Source of the DNA: Craspedostauros australis
Taxonomy: Eukaryota > Bacillariophyta > Bacillariophyceae > Mastogloiales > Achnanthaceae
Assembly: GCA_026770025.1 (NCBI GenBank)
Contig: JAMXDE010000032.1
Coordinates: 124,001 to 188,000 of the forward strand
Direction of reading: 5' to 3'
Length of the DNA stretch: 64,000 bases
Under the pieces are notes generated by a model that saw only the letters and a list, made by a program, of their open reading frames with translations, was not told the origin of the DNA and made no database searches. Of this stretch, positions 41,232 to 51,181 are shown in pieces; the first letter of the stretch is position 1, and each line of letters begins with the position of its first letter. The position numbers were made by a program, and so were the translations under genes.

Positions 41232-42905
41232 ATGCGTAAGTCTCGCACCCTATTGACCCTGTCCGATAGGACCGATGAAGACAGCGCTTCCCAATCATCG
41301 AGGGATCTCAACGACAACCATGATGAGCATCATCAGAACCAAACTCAGGTACCAAAGCTAACCGAAAGTCAATACTGGCTCGGCATCTATGCGTTGTGCA
41401 CGGTGGCCGCAACCCAAGCTTGGGTGATCATCAGCGTCTTTCCGTACAGCGGCTTCATGGCAATCGAACTCATTGACGGTGTCAACGAAGAGAACGCGGG
41501 GTCCTATGCTGGGCTGCTCGCGTCCGCCTTCATGGCTGGCCGGGTTCTGACGTCTGTTACTTGGGGTAAGATTGCCGATACGTACGGACGCCGGGTTGTC
41601 CTCATCACCTCCTTGACGGCTTGCTGCGCGCTGTCCATGCAATTCGGGACCACCTCATCGTTCTCCTTGGCCATCTTTTGGCGCTTTATGATGGGCCTTT
41701 GCAGCGGCCTCACCGGTACCACCAAGACCTGCGTATCGGAACTGGCACAGGGCGACGGTACATTGGAAACGAAGGGCATGGGCGCGGCGATGGGAATGTG
41801 GGCATGGTCATACCTTGCCGGCCCCGCACTCAGCGGGTTCCTCTCACAACCGGTCGAGGCGTATCCCAACTCTGCCATCGTACAGCACTTCCACGGTATC
41901 CTATCACGGTATCCATTCATCCTGCCCAACCTGGTGTCTGTGATCATGTGCATCGTGTCTCTCTTTGTCGTCAGCTCCTTCGTGCCAGAAACGCTGCCGC
42001 CAGAACGAAGACGAAGTCCGAAATATATAGTGGGTGATGCTGTTCGAGGTGTATGCGGGTTCTTCACATCTCACCTCACTTCAAAGCTTCACAACAAAGA
42101 AGAAACGGATGGTCTCATGAAAACAGAAAACGGGGCTTCAATTGCGTACGGAACAGCGAAAACAGAATCCAAACACGAATTGGAAACTGTGAAGGCTACC
42201 CGCACACCTGACGATATTCCGAAGGCAACAATCGCCCAGATCTGGTCTAAGATCGACACCAGGACCCACCTCATCGTGTATTGGTTGTTCTCATTCGTCT
42301 CGGTGGCGGTCGATGAGGGTTTTCCGTTATTCTGCATCAGCCAACAGGGAGGGCTGGGATTATCCGAGGTCAACATCGGAAAGATCCTCTCAACGAGCGG
42401 CTTGATTTTTGCACTGTGTCAGTACTCAACCTACGACAGCATGGTGCATCGATTTGGATTGACAAGATCGGTCCAGATCGGAAGCTCCATCGCGGGGCCA
42501 TTGCTGATGCTCATTCCGCTCTCTGTTCTACTGAACGCATCCACGGACATCAGCGGCGTACAGGACGTGACAGGCAACAGCGATGACGATGAGTTGTCTT
42601 GGTCGACGTACATATTCCTGAGCATCGTCCTGGCGCTGTATAGAATCTTCAACTTGATGTTCCTTTCGAGCATCACGGTGTTGACGAATCGCACCGTCTT
42701 ACCCGAACAGCGCGGGACAATGAACGGCTTCAGCATGTTGGGAGGAAGTTTGGTGAAAGGACTAGCACCGACGTTTGTCGGGTTCTTGGTGTCCTTTTGC
42801 ATCTCATCCGGAGTGTTTCCACCACGCGTTGGTGGGACCATGGTATTCGCGGTGCTTTCATGCATGGGATGCGGTGTTGGCTACACGGCCTACAAGACCA
42901 TGTGA
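41232..42905 (+). CDS. Major facilitator superfamily transporter (ZIFL/YCR023-like)
   Basis: 557 residues from the ATG at 41232 (the open frame extends to 41079 through minisatellite DNA). Twelve spans expected: six before and six after a long polar loop (about 300-400). The MFS signature between spans 2 and 3 is GKIADTYGRRVVL. Span 4/5 contains RFMMGLCSGLTGTTKTCVSEL and MGMWAWSYLAGPALSGFL, features of the plant ZIFL and fungal YCR023C drug/metal-chelator exporters. The second half ends LPEQRGTMNGFSMLGGSLVKGLAP, also typical of that group (RGxxNG motif). Substrate cannot be inferred; relatives export zinc chelators or organic compounds. The N-terminus is polar and Asp/His-rich. Confidence 0.85.
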   Translation: MRKSRTLLTLSDRTDEDSASQSSRDLNDNHDEHHQNQTQVPKLTESQYWLGIYALCTVAATQAWVIISVFPYSGFMAIELIDGVNEENAGSYAGLLASAFMAGRVLTSVTWGKIADTYGRRVVLITSLTACCALSMQFGTTSSFSLAIFWRFMMGLCSGLTGTTKTCVSELAQGDGTLETKGMGAAMGMWAWSYLAGPALSGFLSQPVEAYPNSAIVQHFHGILSRYPFILPNLVSVIMCIVSLFVVSSFVPETLPPERRRSPKYIVGDAVRGVCGFFTSHLTSKLHNKEETDGLMKTENGASIAYGTAKTESKHELETVKATRTPDDIPKATIAQIWSKIDTRTHLIVYWLFSFVSVAVDEGFPLFCISQQGGLGLSEVNIGKILSTSGLIFALCQYSTYDSMVHRFGLTRSVQIGSSIAGPLLMLIPLSVLLNASTDISGVQDVTGNSDDDELSWSTYIFLSIVLALYRIFNLMFLSSITVLTNRTVLPEQRGTMNGFSMLGGSLVKGLAPTFVGFLVSFCISSGVFPPRVGGTMVFAVLSCMGCGVGYTAYKTM

Positions 42906-43203
42906 AAACAATGCGGGAGGCTGCAGCCATCGGCAGTTCGATGGCAACAGCAGCAACATGAGCAGCTGGAGACTACGACAGCGGAGAGAGCACAGATCCC
43001 AGCTCGCGCCGCATATCTCAACACAAGATGAAGGTAGAATAATCGTGCGCCAGCAAATAATGCATAGAGTCGAGCAGCTTTTGATTGAACGCCGTCTTGG
43101 ACATTGGACACCCTGCCGAGCGTACACGCATTCGTATCTCGAACGGAATAGTCGTAGAGAGTCATGAGTGGTCCCAGAAACATGTTCCGCGCGACTCGAA
43201 GAC

Positions 43204-44158
43204 ACTAGTGCCTCAAACAAACGGACCCCAAAAATTGGCTACAGTTGGCTACAGATTTTGGATCCATTTTCTCGACCTCAGACTTGAATCTGTAGACACT
43301 CAATCAAGTATCTCTTTACACCTTCATAAAACTAAGAGCCAGGGCTATCCAGGAAAGTAATAAAATTATCTTGTTGTTACTACTATCTTGTCGATCTTGA
43401 TGTGTTTATTGACCCCCTTGTTGTGGTTTTTCCATCGGACGACGGACAGACCGGGGCTTTTTTGGATCTCGTGGTTACAGTTGGTTACACGTAGGATTCT
43501 ACAGGAGTCCGGTAGGATCTTGCCTCTTTTCTTCGAGAAATTCGACTCTCCATCTTTGAAGTCACCGGAGTTAGCGGTGTTTGGCTCAATCTGCACAATA
43601 GACATCATTTCAGAATCCTCTCTCTGAGACGGTTACAGCCACATGGTCTATAATATGTTTGAGTGCGATGGTATGGTGTTGTGCTTGCGTTTAGTGCTCC
43701 CAAGGAGTTCGGAACGATATTTGACCACTCGGATCCACAACTTCGGTAGCAAGTTTGGAGATTTCTGGCTCCAACGCCTGCGTCATCGTGACGTCAGCGA
43801 CAGTTGGGACACTTCTTTGGACCAACCAGAACAAGAAAACTTGCCGACCAGAAGCCAACAACGTCCTTGAATGATGGGGGGTACTTGATGGATGGCATCA
43901 TTCCTCACCGAGAAAGAGAGCAACAGCCACCAAACTTCAGTATGGTATATATAAATTCCATGTGATGATGCAATGGCAAGATGAGTACAAGAACACGCAC
44001 ACGAGCTCAGTCCGGAGAGTTTGACTATGGATGCTGCTGTTTTTGGCCTATTTTTGTTCGGGACCTACGTAGAAATCGTACCACGATCTACACGACATTT
44101 TTCTTGTAACTAACTGTAACCAAAACGTTGGTTACAGCCGGCTCTTTGAGGCACTAGT
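43204..44158. mobile_element. Non-autonomous inverted-repeat DNA transposon, copy 2 (inverted)
   Basis: About 955 bp in the opposite orientation to the copy at 3320..4294. Ends are ACTAGTGCCTC and GAGGCACTAGT. Its right end (GAGCCGGCTGTAACC on the complement) matches the left end of copy 1, and its left end (GGACCCCAAAAATTGG) matches the right end of copy 1. Subterminal TGTAACCAA-type repeats are present, some changed to TGTAGCCAA. It lies 300 bases past the MFS gene. Divergence between copies (about 15 percent by eye, with small indels) means the insertions are not recent. Confidence 0.85.
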
Positions 44159-45279
44159 TTCGGATTCCGAAGCGTCGGCGTGAGCGTTGATTGACAAGAG
44201 CAGCCAAAGTCCAACAAGCCGAATGGGGAACCCAAATGGCGGCGATGCGTAAGGTGGGAGCCGTTGGAGCGAAGCTGACGTTCGATGGGATCGCCACTGT
44301 GTTTGCGATGCGATATTGATGACGCCGGTATTGACGATGACGACGATCTCGGTGTTGGACAGGGAGAAATCGAATGGGCTCCGTCCCCGATGACCAGTAT
44401 TCCTCCTAGCACAGTATGGAAGGAATCAACGTGACTCAGTGACCGATACTTTCGGAGCAGCATCTCAGAAAGCGAGGGCTTGGTTGGATGCGTCTGGTGT
44501 CGGTTTGTTGGGAACTTGTTCGCAAAATGAGTGACGATTTCTACCTCACACTTTCTTTCTTTCTTCAACGGCGAATCTTCGTCACGAACGAGAGATAGTA
44601 TCTCCGAAATGTTGAATCCACGCACGACTTCGAACACTATGTTTATCCGAAAAACGAAATCGGCGATTGTGTCGGCATCCACGGAACGAGATGGTTTTGG
44701 TGTCAGCGAAAGTCATTCTGGTTGTGTTCGTCGCGTTGTTGCCAAAAAGGTCTTCTTCATGTAGCAACTACGGGTAACAACTGTAGCCGAACCTATTCTC
44801 TTGCTTTGGTTGCTCTTGAGGTTGCGGCACATCATCGCAACCACAATCAGGGACATCGTCATCGCCATGACCACCACCAACCGCAACATTCCTCCGGTGG
44901 CTTTCCGGCATCGTCATCGGCATCGTCATCGGCATATGTATAATGGAATGCTCAGCGACATGATGCGATCGCGAGAGCGGAGTTTGTTTCTGATCAACCC
45001 AACCACAACGATGGCGCCCGTGTCTTGTTGAACACCAACGCAGCAGGATCACCACCATCATCATGATCATCACCATCATGATCTGATGCAGCATCTTCAA
45101 AGGGCGACAGCCAACACTCGCCCCACATGCTTCATCACATGCATCATCGGACTACACCTTCTATTCTGATCATCCAACACTCATAAAAAGTTTGAGCTGA
45201 CCAACGCAAACGCAAACAACAAACAACACATCGCAAGCGTCAAAATCAAACAACCAAGCCACTAAGCGCCCAAGCAACC
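44159..45279. other. Intergenic with a coding-like minus-strand stretch
   Basis: On the minus strand about 44160-44710 is open without an ATG start and reads like protein (DADTIADFVFRINIVFEVV, EVEIVTHFANKFPTN), running straight into the terminal repeat of the transposon. It may be a gene remnant. CAT-rich repeats (CATCGTCATCGGCATCG) at 44908-44935 and the leader of the vWA gene fill the rest. An upstream stop close to the start of the stretch argues against an intact gene. Confidence 0.35.
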
Positions 45280-48200
45280 ATGAAGCTTTCTGCAGCATCG
45301 TTGCTCGCCCTTCTCGGGGGTGCAGCGGTCGATGCCTCTCCCGAACGTGAGCCCATGGCGGTCTCCAAGCCAACCTGCGCCAAGCCGGCCAAGAGCGGCA
45401 GCTGCCATGCGGCCGGTCTCGTCAACGCCAAGGATGAGGCCGTCGTTCTGGCTCCGGAGCAACCGGAGGATCCAGAATCTGTCCGCGTCGTCATCAAGCA
45501 GAACTTCTTCGAAGGGCAGGACGTCGACTTTGCGGGTTTGGTGATCCCATCCGTCTACACCAACGGCGAACCGGTCTGCATCGAGAACTTCGGGCCCGTG
45601 ACGTTTGGTTCCAACCTCTACACTGCGGAGGGTCAAGCCATGGACATCATGTGCGACCCGCTCACCAACACGGCGAAGATTGCGATCTACATCTCCGACC
45701 ATCATCTCGACGGAGAGAAGCTCGAGGATCTTGCCGAAGACTTCGACGGTCGCTTCCCTGACGAATGCGATCTTGGGGAGTTCGTTCCCACGGAGATGTG
45801 CACCGTGGCCTACGAGATCAAGTGCGGCTGCTCCGAGGATTCCGCTGAAGAGGAAGTGGAGATTGACGCCGATGCCGATGCTGATTCCGATTCGAATGAT
45901 GTTGATGAAGATGCCGAACCAGCCGAGATCGACACCAACGTCCAACGCAAGCTGGATGCCCAACTGCGCCCAACCCCTGCACCGACCGGTTCGCCGACTG
46001 CGCCACCGAAAAAGACCAACGCCCCCAGCGTCAGCTTCGAGCCAACCACCAGCGTGGCACCAACTGGCGAGCAGGGTCCCGGCTGTGGCAGAATCACCCA
46101 CCTTCCAGACGGATACATCGACAAACTTCCATTCTGCTACGATGGCAGCAACTACGATGGAGTGTACCGAGGCCGCGGACGTGGTCGCGGCAAGGCTGCC
46201 ACCACCTGCTACGTCGTCAACGAATCCGAATGCGGACTCGTCGATTTCATGATCGAAGGCGCCAACTCGATGGACAACTACCGCACTTCCGATGTGTTCG
46301 ACTGGTACCAGCACTGTGTCACCTCTTACGAGTGCGCTCCCGAGCATGACAAGAACGTAGACTTCACCTACGGAGCTCCGAACGTCAGGAAGGTGAGCTG
46401 GATCAGTTCCAAAGGAGACGTGCCAGGATACTACCGATTCACCCTCGATGGAAACGGCGTCTCAGGCGGCGCATACAAGTGGAAGTGCCCAACCAAGGAA
46501 GCCGCGTACGGCATGAAGCACTTCACTGACGCCGTGTACAACACCAAGATCCTTGGAGACGGGCGCAGACTGTTCCAAACCCCCGTCGGAACCTGCGAAA
46601 GCGCCGCCCCCTCCGAGAGCATGGTCCCCACCTCCAGTCCAGCCCCATCCCTTCCCGTCGCTCCTGATTGTGCCAAGGATCTTGGCTACCACTTCCCGTA
46701 CGCAAAGCCAAGGACCAGCAACCATGCCAAGCGATCGTCCGACGGACCATCTGGAAAGACCACCGTGGTGGTCAACAAGCATTGCCAGTACTACCTGTAC
46801 GGAGGCGGTGTCCAGGGTAACAAGTACGTGAACAACGCCGAGGAGCTGGTCGAAGCCTTCGCCGAAGCCTGGGGCGCAACTCTCATCGACAATGGTGCCA
46901 AGTTCGATCCGCTCGCAAGGATGGACAAGGAGAAGATCGGATACGCCTTTTGCACGGATGAGCCGTGGTGCAAGAAGGATTGGTGGTATGCCAAGTTCGA
47001 ACAGCATGAAGGTGTGCTACATGCCGACAAGATCTTCCTTTTCGAGTCCAGGACCTACGTCTCCCGATTCCGCAGATTGTTCTTCGAAATCGCCAAGAAT
47101 GACAACGAGGTCTTCAACACGTACGACGAGAACAACAAGTGCGGCATCTCCCCCATGTGCGTCGACGATGGTTCCACCGCTTGCTTTGCGGACACCAAGC
47201 AGAGCGACTTCTGCGGCCCATTCGACTTTGTCGTCATGGATGTCAACAGCGATGAGCAACTCCGTACCAACGACGTGTGGGAATTCTTCACGGATTGCGC
47301 GACCTCCTGGCCATCTTGCACCAGACACGATGTCCGCACCCCCAAGTTCGTCTACGGCAAGTCCCCCAAGGTGAACACCTGGCGAAGCGGCGACACGCGC
47401 GTCATCCGTCTCAAGGACAATGGTTTTCAGGGTGAGGTTCAGTACCGCTGCACCAACAACGAGCAAGGTCTGGATCTATACAACTTCGGACGTCAGATGT
47501 GGGTCACCGATCTCTTCAAGAAGACGAAGAGCGAGTGCACGGAAAGCCCAACCGACTCGCCAACTGCATGCCAGGACGGATTCCTCACCAAGCCACCGGT
47601 CAACATCAACATCGTCATCGACATTTCCTACTCCAGCTACCTCACCCAATTCGGCGGTTCCCACATTGGCGACCTCAACGGCGACGGCAAGGCGAACACA
47701 ATCTTGGATGCAGAGATTGGCGCGGTCCTCCAGCTGCTCAAGGTCATCGAGAACTCCGACGTTCTGGATAACGACAACGTGGACCTTGGTGTTGTGGTGT
47801 TCGAGACCTCCGGCTTCTACAAGGGCGACTACATGTCAGCAGGACGCTACAAGCCTCTCAACAGCAACGGAGACGGCATCAACCCCGAACTCCTCAAAGA
47901 TCTCCGCAGCATCCAGACCCTCAAAACGAACGCCACCGTCATCTACCAGAACAAGGGTTTCACCAACTTCGACGATGCCTTGGACAAGTCCATCGACTAT
48001 TTCATCGAGCGAGAGAACGACCCGACCATCAACTTCGACGAATGGACCAACCTCATGGTCTTCCTGTCCGACGGAGTTCCCAACATTCGCGGTGACGGAG
48101 ACGAAGAGCCATTCTGCGACCACGGCATCAGTAACTTGAACTGCAACAACCGAAGGGCCAGGAACAAGGCTGACACCGATGACACCCTGCCATGGGAGTC

Positions 48201-50205
48201 TGGCGAGCTCTCCTTCTGCATGTCCGGCGACGGTGATTGCTGGGAAAACAAGTACAAGCCATGCGTGCTCGGATCCACATGCGAGGGTGATCGGTCCGTC
48301 AAGATGTTCCAGAGCGAATTCGACAGATTGGACAAGTTCGGACCGGAGGGAGTCAAGCGAATTTCCATCGGCGTGGGCAAGGCCAGCGACAACAGCATCG
48401 GAAGCGGTCTGTACTTGATCGATAACAACCCGTTGAAGAAGACCTTCCCCGACCTGCTCCCACCGGTCGTCACCACCACTGATGCCTTGGCCAACCTCCT
48501 CAGAAACTTGTGCTACGAAAACACGGCCAATCCAACCGACCTCCCATCCTCCAGCCCTACGTCGGTCCCATCCAGCACCCCGACCAACTACCCAACGCAC
48601 ATGCCGACCACCACGCCAACCAGCGGACCGACCTCCACGCCCACCAGCATCCCGACTTCCGGACCAACCTCCGCACCAACAAGCAACCCAACCGAAATGC
48701 CTTCCGACCAGCCCACTGACGACCTGTGCGAGTACACCGTCCTTGACTTTGAGGGTGAGGGTGGCATGGCTCTGCCAGAGACTTGGTCCAACACCTACGG
48801 AATGCGCATCATGTCCATGACCTCGGACGGCGCAGGCAACTTGGCCTATGTCGAAACGGATGACGTCGAGGCTGGAGTCGCCCTCGCGGTGCCAAATCCA
48901 AATTCCGTCGTCGATGAGATGAACCCAGACGGTGGATCCATCATGATCAACCAGGATCTCACCCAGGACAAGCACATGCGCCTCAGCCTGTTTGGTACGG
49001 ACCAGGAATTCAAGATCATCCGCAGATCCAGAGAAACTACCGCTTCTGGTGAAGTCATCTCCACGGTTGTGTCAGTCGACGAGTACGACGCGTTCAGTGG
49101 CGTGAAGGAGTTCAAGGTTGCCGTGGATGGAATTTTCCAGATCGAGATCCAATTCGAAGGACGTGGCAGTCTCTCCAAGCTCCAGATCTGCCGCAACCCC
49201 AACAGCACCCCAGCACCATACGGCCTTGCCACCAATGGTTCCACCGACACGCCAACCACAACCCCAACATCGAGCACAACGGCTCCAACCAGCATGCCAA
49301 CGTCTGAACCAACTGCCCAAACCGACGGACCAACTAGCGGACCAACTAGCGGACCAACGAACGGACCGACCAGTGCCCCAACTAGCGGACCAACTTCATC
49401 GCCAACTGCCAAATTGGAGGAGAAAACTTCAGAGCCAACTGTGGACTTGGAGGACGAAGACGAGGGCGAATGCCCACCTGCTGTCAAAGTCCACAGCAGC
49501 AGAGGAAAGACCCCATTCCGGAAAACCCCGATCGATGTCGTCTCGTTTGATGGCACCACCGTCACCTTCAAGGTGAAGCAGACCTGGGCGGAGACGGCGG
49601 GGTACATGTACACAGATTACCACTCATCTCTTTTTGACAGCGAGTGCGTGTTGTTGGAAGATGTCGACTATAACGCCGGCGAGATCTTCACAGCCACCTG
49701 CATGGAATCAACCAACGTCGCAGTTGTGGACATCTTCGTCTCCGACCCAGTCTTCGACAAGGTCCTCGACAACGCAAACGTTCCAAAGTGCTGCCAGAAG
49801 CCGGCCGATGCCAACTACCCCACCATCCAGTACACATTCGAGATCAAGTGCAACGACCCATGCCCAGCCGCGGGACGCAGATTGTCCGAAGTGGACGATG
49901 AGGATGACGAAGTCAGTGGCGGATACGCCAAGAAGACGGTTTCCAAGCACGCAACCGAGATGATGACCGACGCCGCCAATAGCACGGCCAACGATCACTA
50001 CTGCAACCCAAGCGAGCACCCATGCGGAGATAACCCGAACATGGTCAACATGTGCCATTACTCCTCCAAGAATGGATACCAGACCTTCTGCGTGGCTGCG
50101 GCCGATTCCGACATCGTCGCATACTATCCGAACGACTCCTGCGGACGTTGCGCACCGGAGCTTGTCGAGAAGAAGGCCGCCGTCGATGGCGCGGTCACCA
50201 AGTAA
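45280..50205 (+). CDS. Large secreted von Willebrand A protein with mucin-like linkers and duplicated domains
   Basis: 1641 residues in one exon. Signal peptide 1-19. Order: domain A1 (about 45-190, ends YEIKCGC); acidic and PT-rich linker; RGRGRGRG; domain B1 (about 308-440); unknown domain (465-627); B2 (633-753), aligned with B1 over about 110 residues (NSxxxxRTxDV, CxTS, FxYGxxPxV, W, DNG/DGNG); vWA domain (about 774-1079) with MIDAS motif DISYSS and LSDGVPN; PTSGPTS linker; a beta domain starting VLDFEGEGG (1154-1304); second PTSGPTS linker; domain A2 (about 1398-1530, ends YTFEIKCND) like A1; and a Cys-rich tail (CNPSEHPCGDN). Sites of type RxL (QRKLD, GRRLFQ, GRRLSE) recall the processing motif of diatom silica-associated proteins. 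Expected outside the cell, in the wall, an adhesive or mucilage. Function is inference. Confidence 0.9.
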   Translation: MKLSAASLLALLGGAAVDASPEREPMAVSKPTCAKPAKSGSCHAAGLVNAKDEAVVLAPEQPEDPESVRVVIKQNFFEGQDVDFAGLVIPSVYTNGEPVCIENFGPVTFGSNLYTAEGQAMDIMCDPLTNTAKIAIYISDHHLDGEKLEDLAEDFDGRFPDECDLGEFVPTEMCTVAYEIKCGCSEDSAEEEVEIDADADADSDSNDVDEDAEPAEIDTNVQRKLDAQLRPTPAPTGSPTAPPKKTNAPSVSFEPTTSVAPTGEQGPGCGRITHLPDGYIDKLPFCYDGSNYDGVYRGRGRGRGKAATTCYVVNESECGLVDFMIEGANSMDNYRTSDVFDWYQHCVTSYECAPEHDKNVDFTYGAPNVRKVSWISSKGDVPGYYRFTLDGNGVSGGAYKWKCPTKEAAYGMKHFTDAVYNTKILGDGRRLFQTPVGTCESAAPSESMVPTSSPAPSLPVAPDCAKDLGYHFPYAKPRTSNHAKRSSDGPSGKTTVVVNKHCQYYLYGGGVQGNKYVNNAEELVEAFAEAWGATLIDNGAKFDPLARMDKEKIGYAFCTDEPWCKKDWWYAKFEQHEGVLHADKIFLFESRTYVSRFRRLFFEIAKNDNEVFNTYDENNKCGISPMCVDDGSTACFADTKQSDFCGPFDFVVMDVNSDEQLRTNDVWEFFTDCATSWPSCTRHDVRTPKFVYGKSPKVNTWRSGDTRVIRLKDNGFQGEVQYRCTNNEQGLDLYNFGRQMWVTDLFKKTKSECTESPTDSPTACQDGFLTKPPVNINIVIDISYSSYLTQFGGSHIGDLNGDGKANTILDAEIGAVLQLLKVIENSDVLDNDNVDLGVVVFETSGFYKGDYMSAGRYKPLNSNGDGINPELLKDLRSIQTLKTNATVIYQNKGFTNFDDALDKSIDYFIERENDPTINFDEWTNLMVFLSDGVPNIRGDGDEEPFCDHGISNLNCNNRRARNKADTDDTLPWESGELSFCMSGDGDCWENKYKPCVLGSTCEGDRSVKMFQSEFDRLDKFGPEGVKRISIGVGKASDNSIGSGLYLIDNNPLKKTFPDLLPPVVTTTDALANLLRNLCYENTANPTDLPSSSPTSVPSSTPTNYPTHMPTTTPTSGPTSTPTSIPTSGPTSAPTSNPTEMPSDQPTDDLCEYTVLDFEGEGGMALPETWSNTYGMRIMSMTSDGAGNLAYVETDDVEAGVALAVPNPNSVVDEMNPDGGSIMINQDLTQDKHMRLSLFGTDQEFKIIRRSRETTASGEVISTVVSVDEYDAFSGVKEFKVAVDGIFQIEIQFEGRGSLSKLQICRNPNSTPAPYGLATNGSTDTPTTTPTSSTTAPTSMPTSEPTAQTDGPTSGPTSGPTNGPTSAPTSGPTSSPTAKLEEKTSEPTVDLEDEDEGECPPAVKVHSSRGKTPFRKTPIDVVSFDGTTVTFKVKQTWAETAGYMYTDYHSSLFDSECVLLEDVDYNAGEIFTATCMESTNVAVVDIFVSDPVFDKVLDNANVPKCCQKPADANYPTIQYTFEIKCNDPCPAAGRRLSEVDDEDDEVSGGYAKKTVSKHATEMMTDAANSTANDHYCNPSEHPCGDNPNMVNMCHYSSKNGYQTFCVAAADSDIVAYYPNDSCGRCAPELVEKKAAVDGAVTK

Positions 50206-51181
50206 GCGATGACCTGCGTGCACAACCCGATGCACGGAGATGCCGATCTTGCGGCATATCTTTCACATTGGAGAGTGCATATGTAAGCACGCAAAGATGG
50301 CCTGCTCATACGAGTGGACTTGAGCCAACGGATCAGAGAAACAGCCACACCAAATCAAGTCAAATCAAACCACACGATTGTTCCCAATCGCATCAACGAC
50401 GATCGTTGAATCGATGAACAAATGCACACAAACAAGCAAATAGAAGAGAAAAAGAGAAAGAGGGAAAGAGGGAAGCACAGAGCGACATCGTCGACCTTGG
50501 GCTACGATACCATACATAGACAAGATAATAAACCAACCAAGTAAAAACAAACACAGAAACGAAACGAAGTCAACTCGATTTCTTGATCCACAACATGAAA
50601 GTTTTTGGATGGAATAGAATAGATTGAGGGAGATGAAGGAGGAGATGCAATGGTTGGTTGGTGCGATGGGGACATTAGAATAGAGTGCAGTAAAATAAAG
50701 TGCAATAGAGTGCAATAGAGTATAGTATAGTAGAGTAGTGCCGTCACTGTCCATGACCAACAAACAGGGGTGGAGCGATGTCCTGTCATCGTGGACATGT
50801 ATAGATTGTCTATACCCGTCTGTACGACACCCGGCTACAGACACGAACGTGAATGCAAACAATGGAAGAGAAGTTCAAAAATAGGCACGCGCCAAACACG
50901 AGCAAGACTGTGGATGGCACCCACCAACACACGCAAACGCAACACCACAACAACGCAACAGATCATAGCACAAACGCTCGCAGACAAGCACTCTCTTCCA
51001 ACACTGTGGGAAGACTGACCATCACCAAAGATCCAGGATCTCCGCAAGATCCTTGCACGACCACAAGCACCATAGAATACGTTTGTGTGAGTCGTCGCAC
51101 ACCCATCCAAACAGGCACTCAAGAAGCCACCGAAGCAGCCCCCCAAAGAGCCACTCAGGCTGAGACGCTGATCGGCGAAAG
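50206..51181. other. Intergenic, no gene seen
   Basis: AT- and purine-rich. Includes AGAGAAAAAGAGAAAGAGGG at 50446 and TGCAATAGAG/TATAGTATAGTAGAG repeats at 50688-50738, presumably 3-prime flank of the vWA gene and 5-prime leader of the nucleoporin. Confidence 0.4.
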
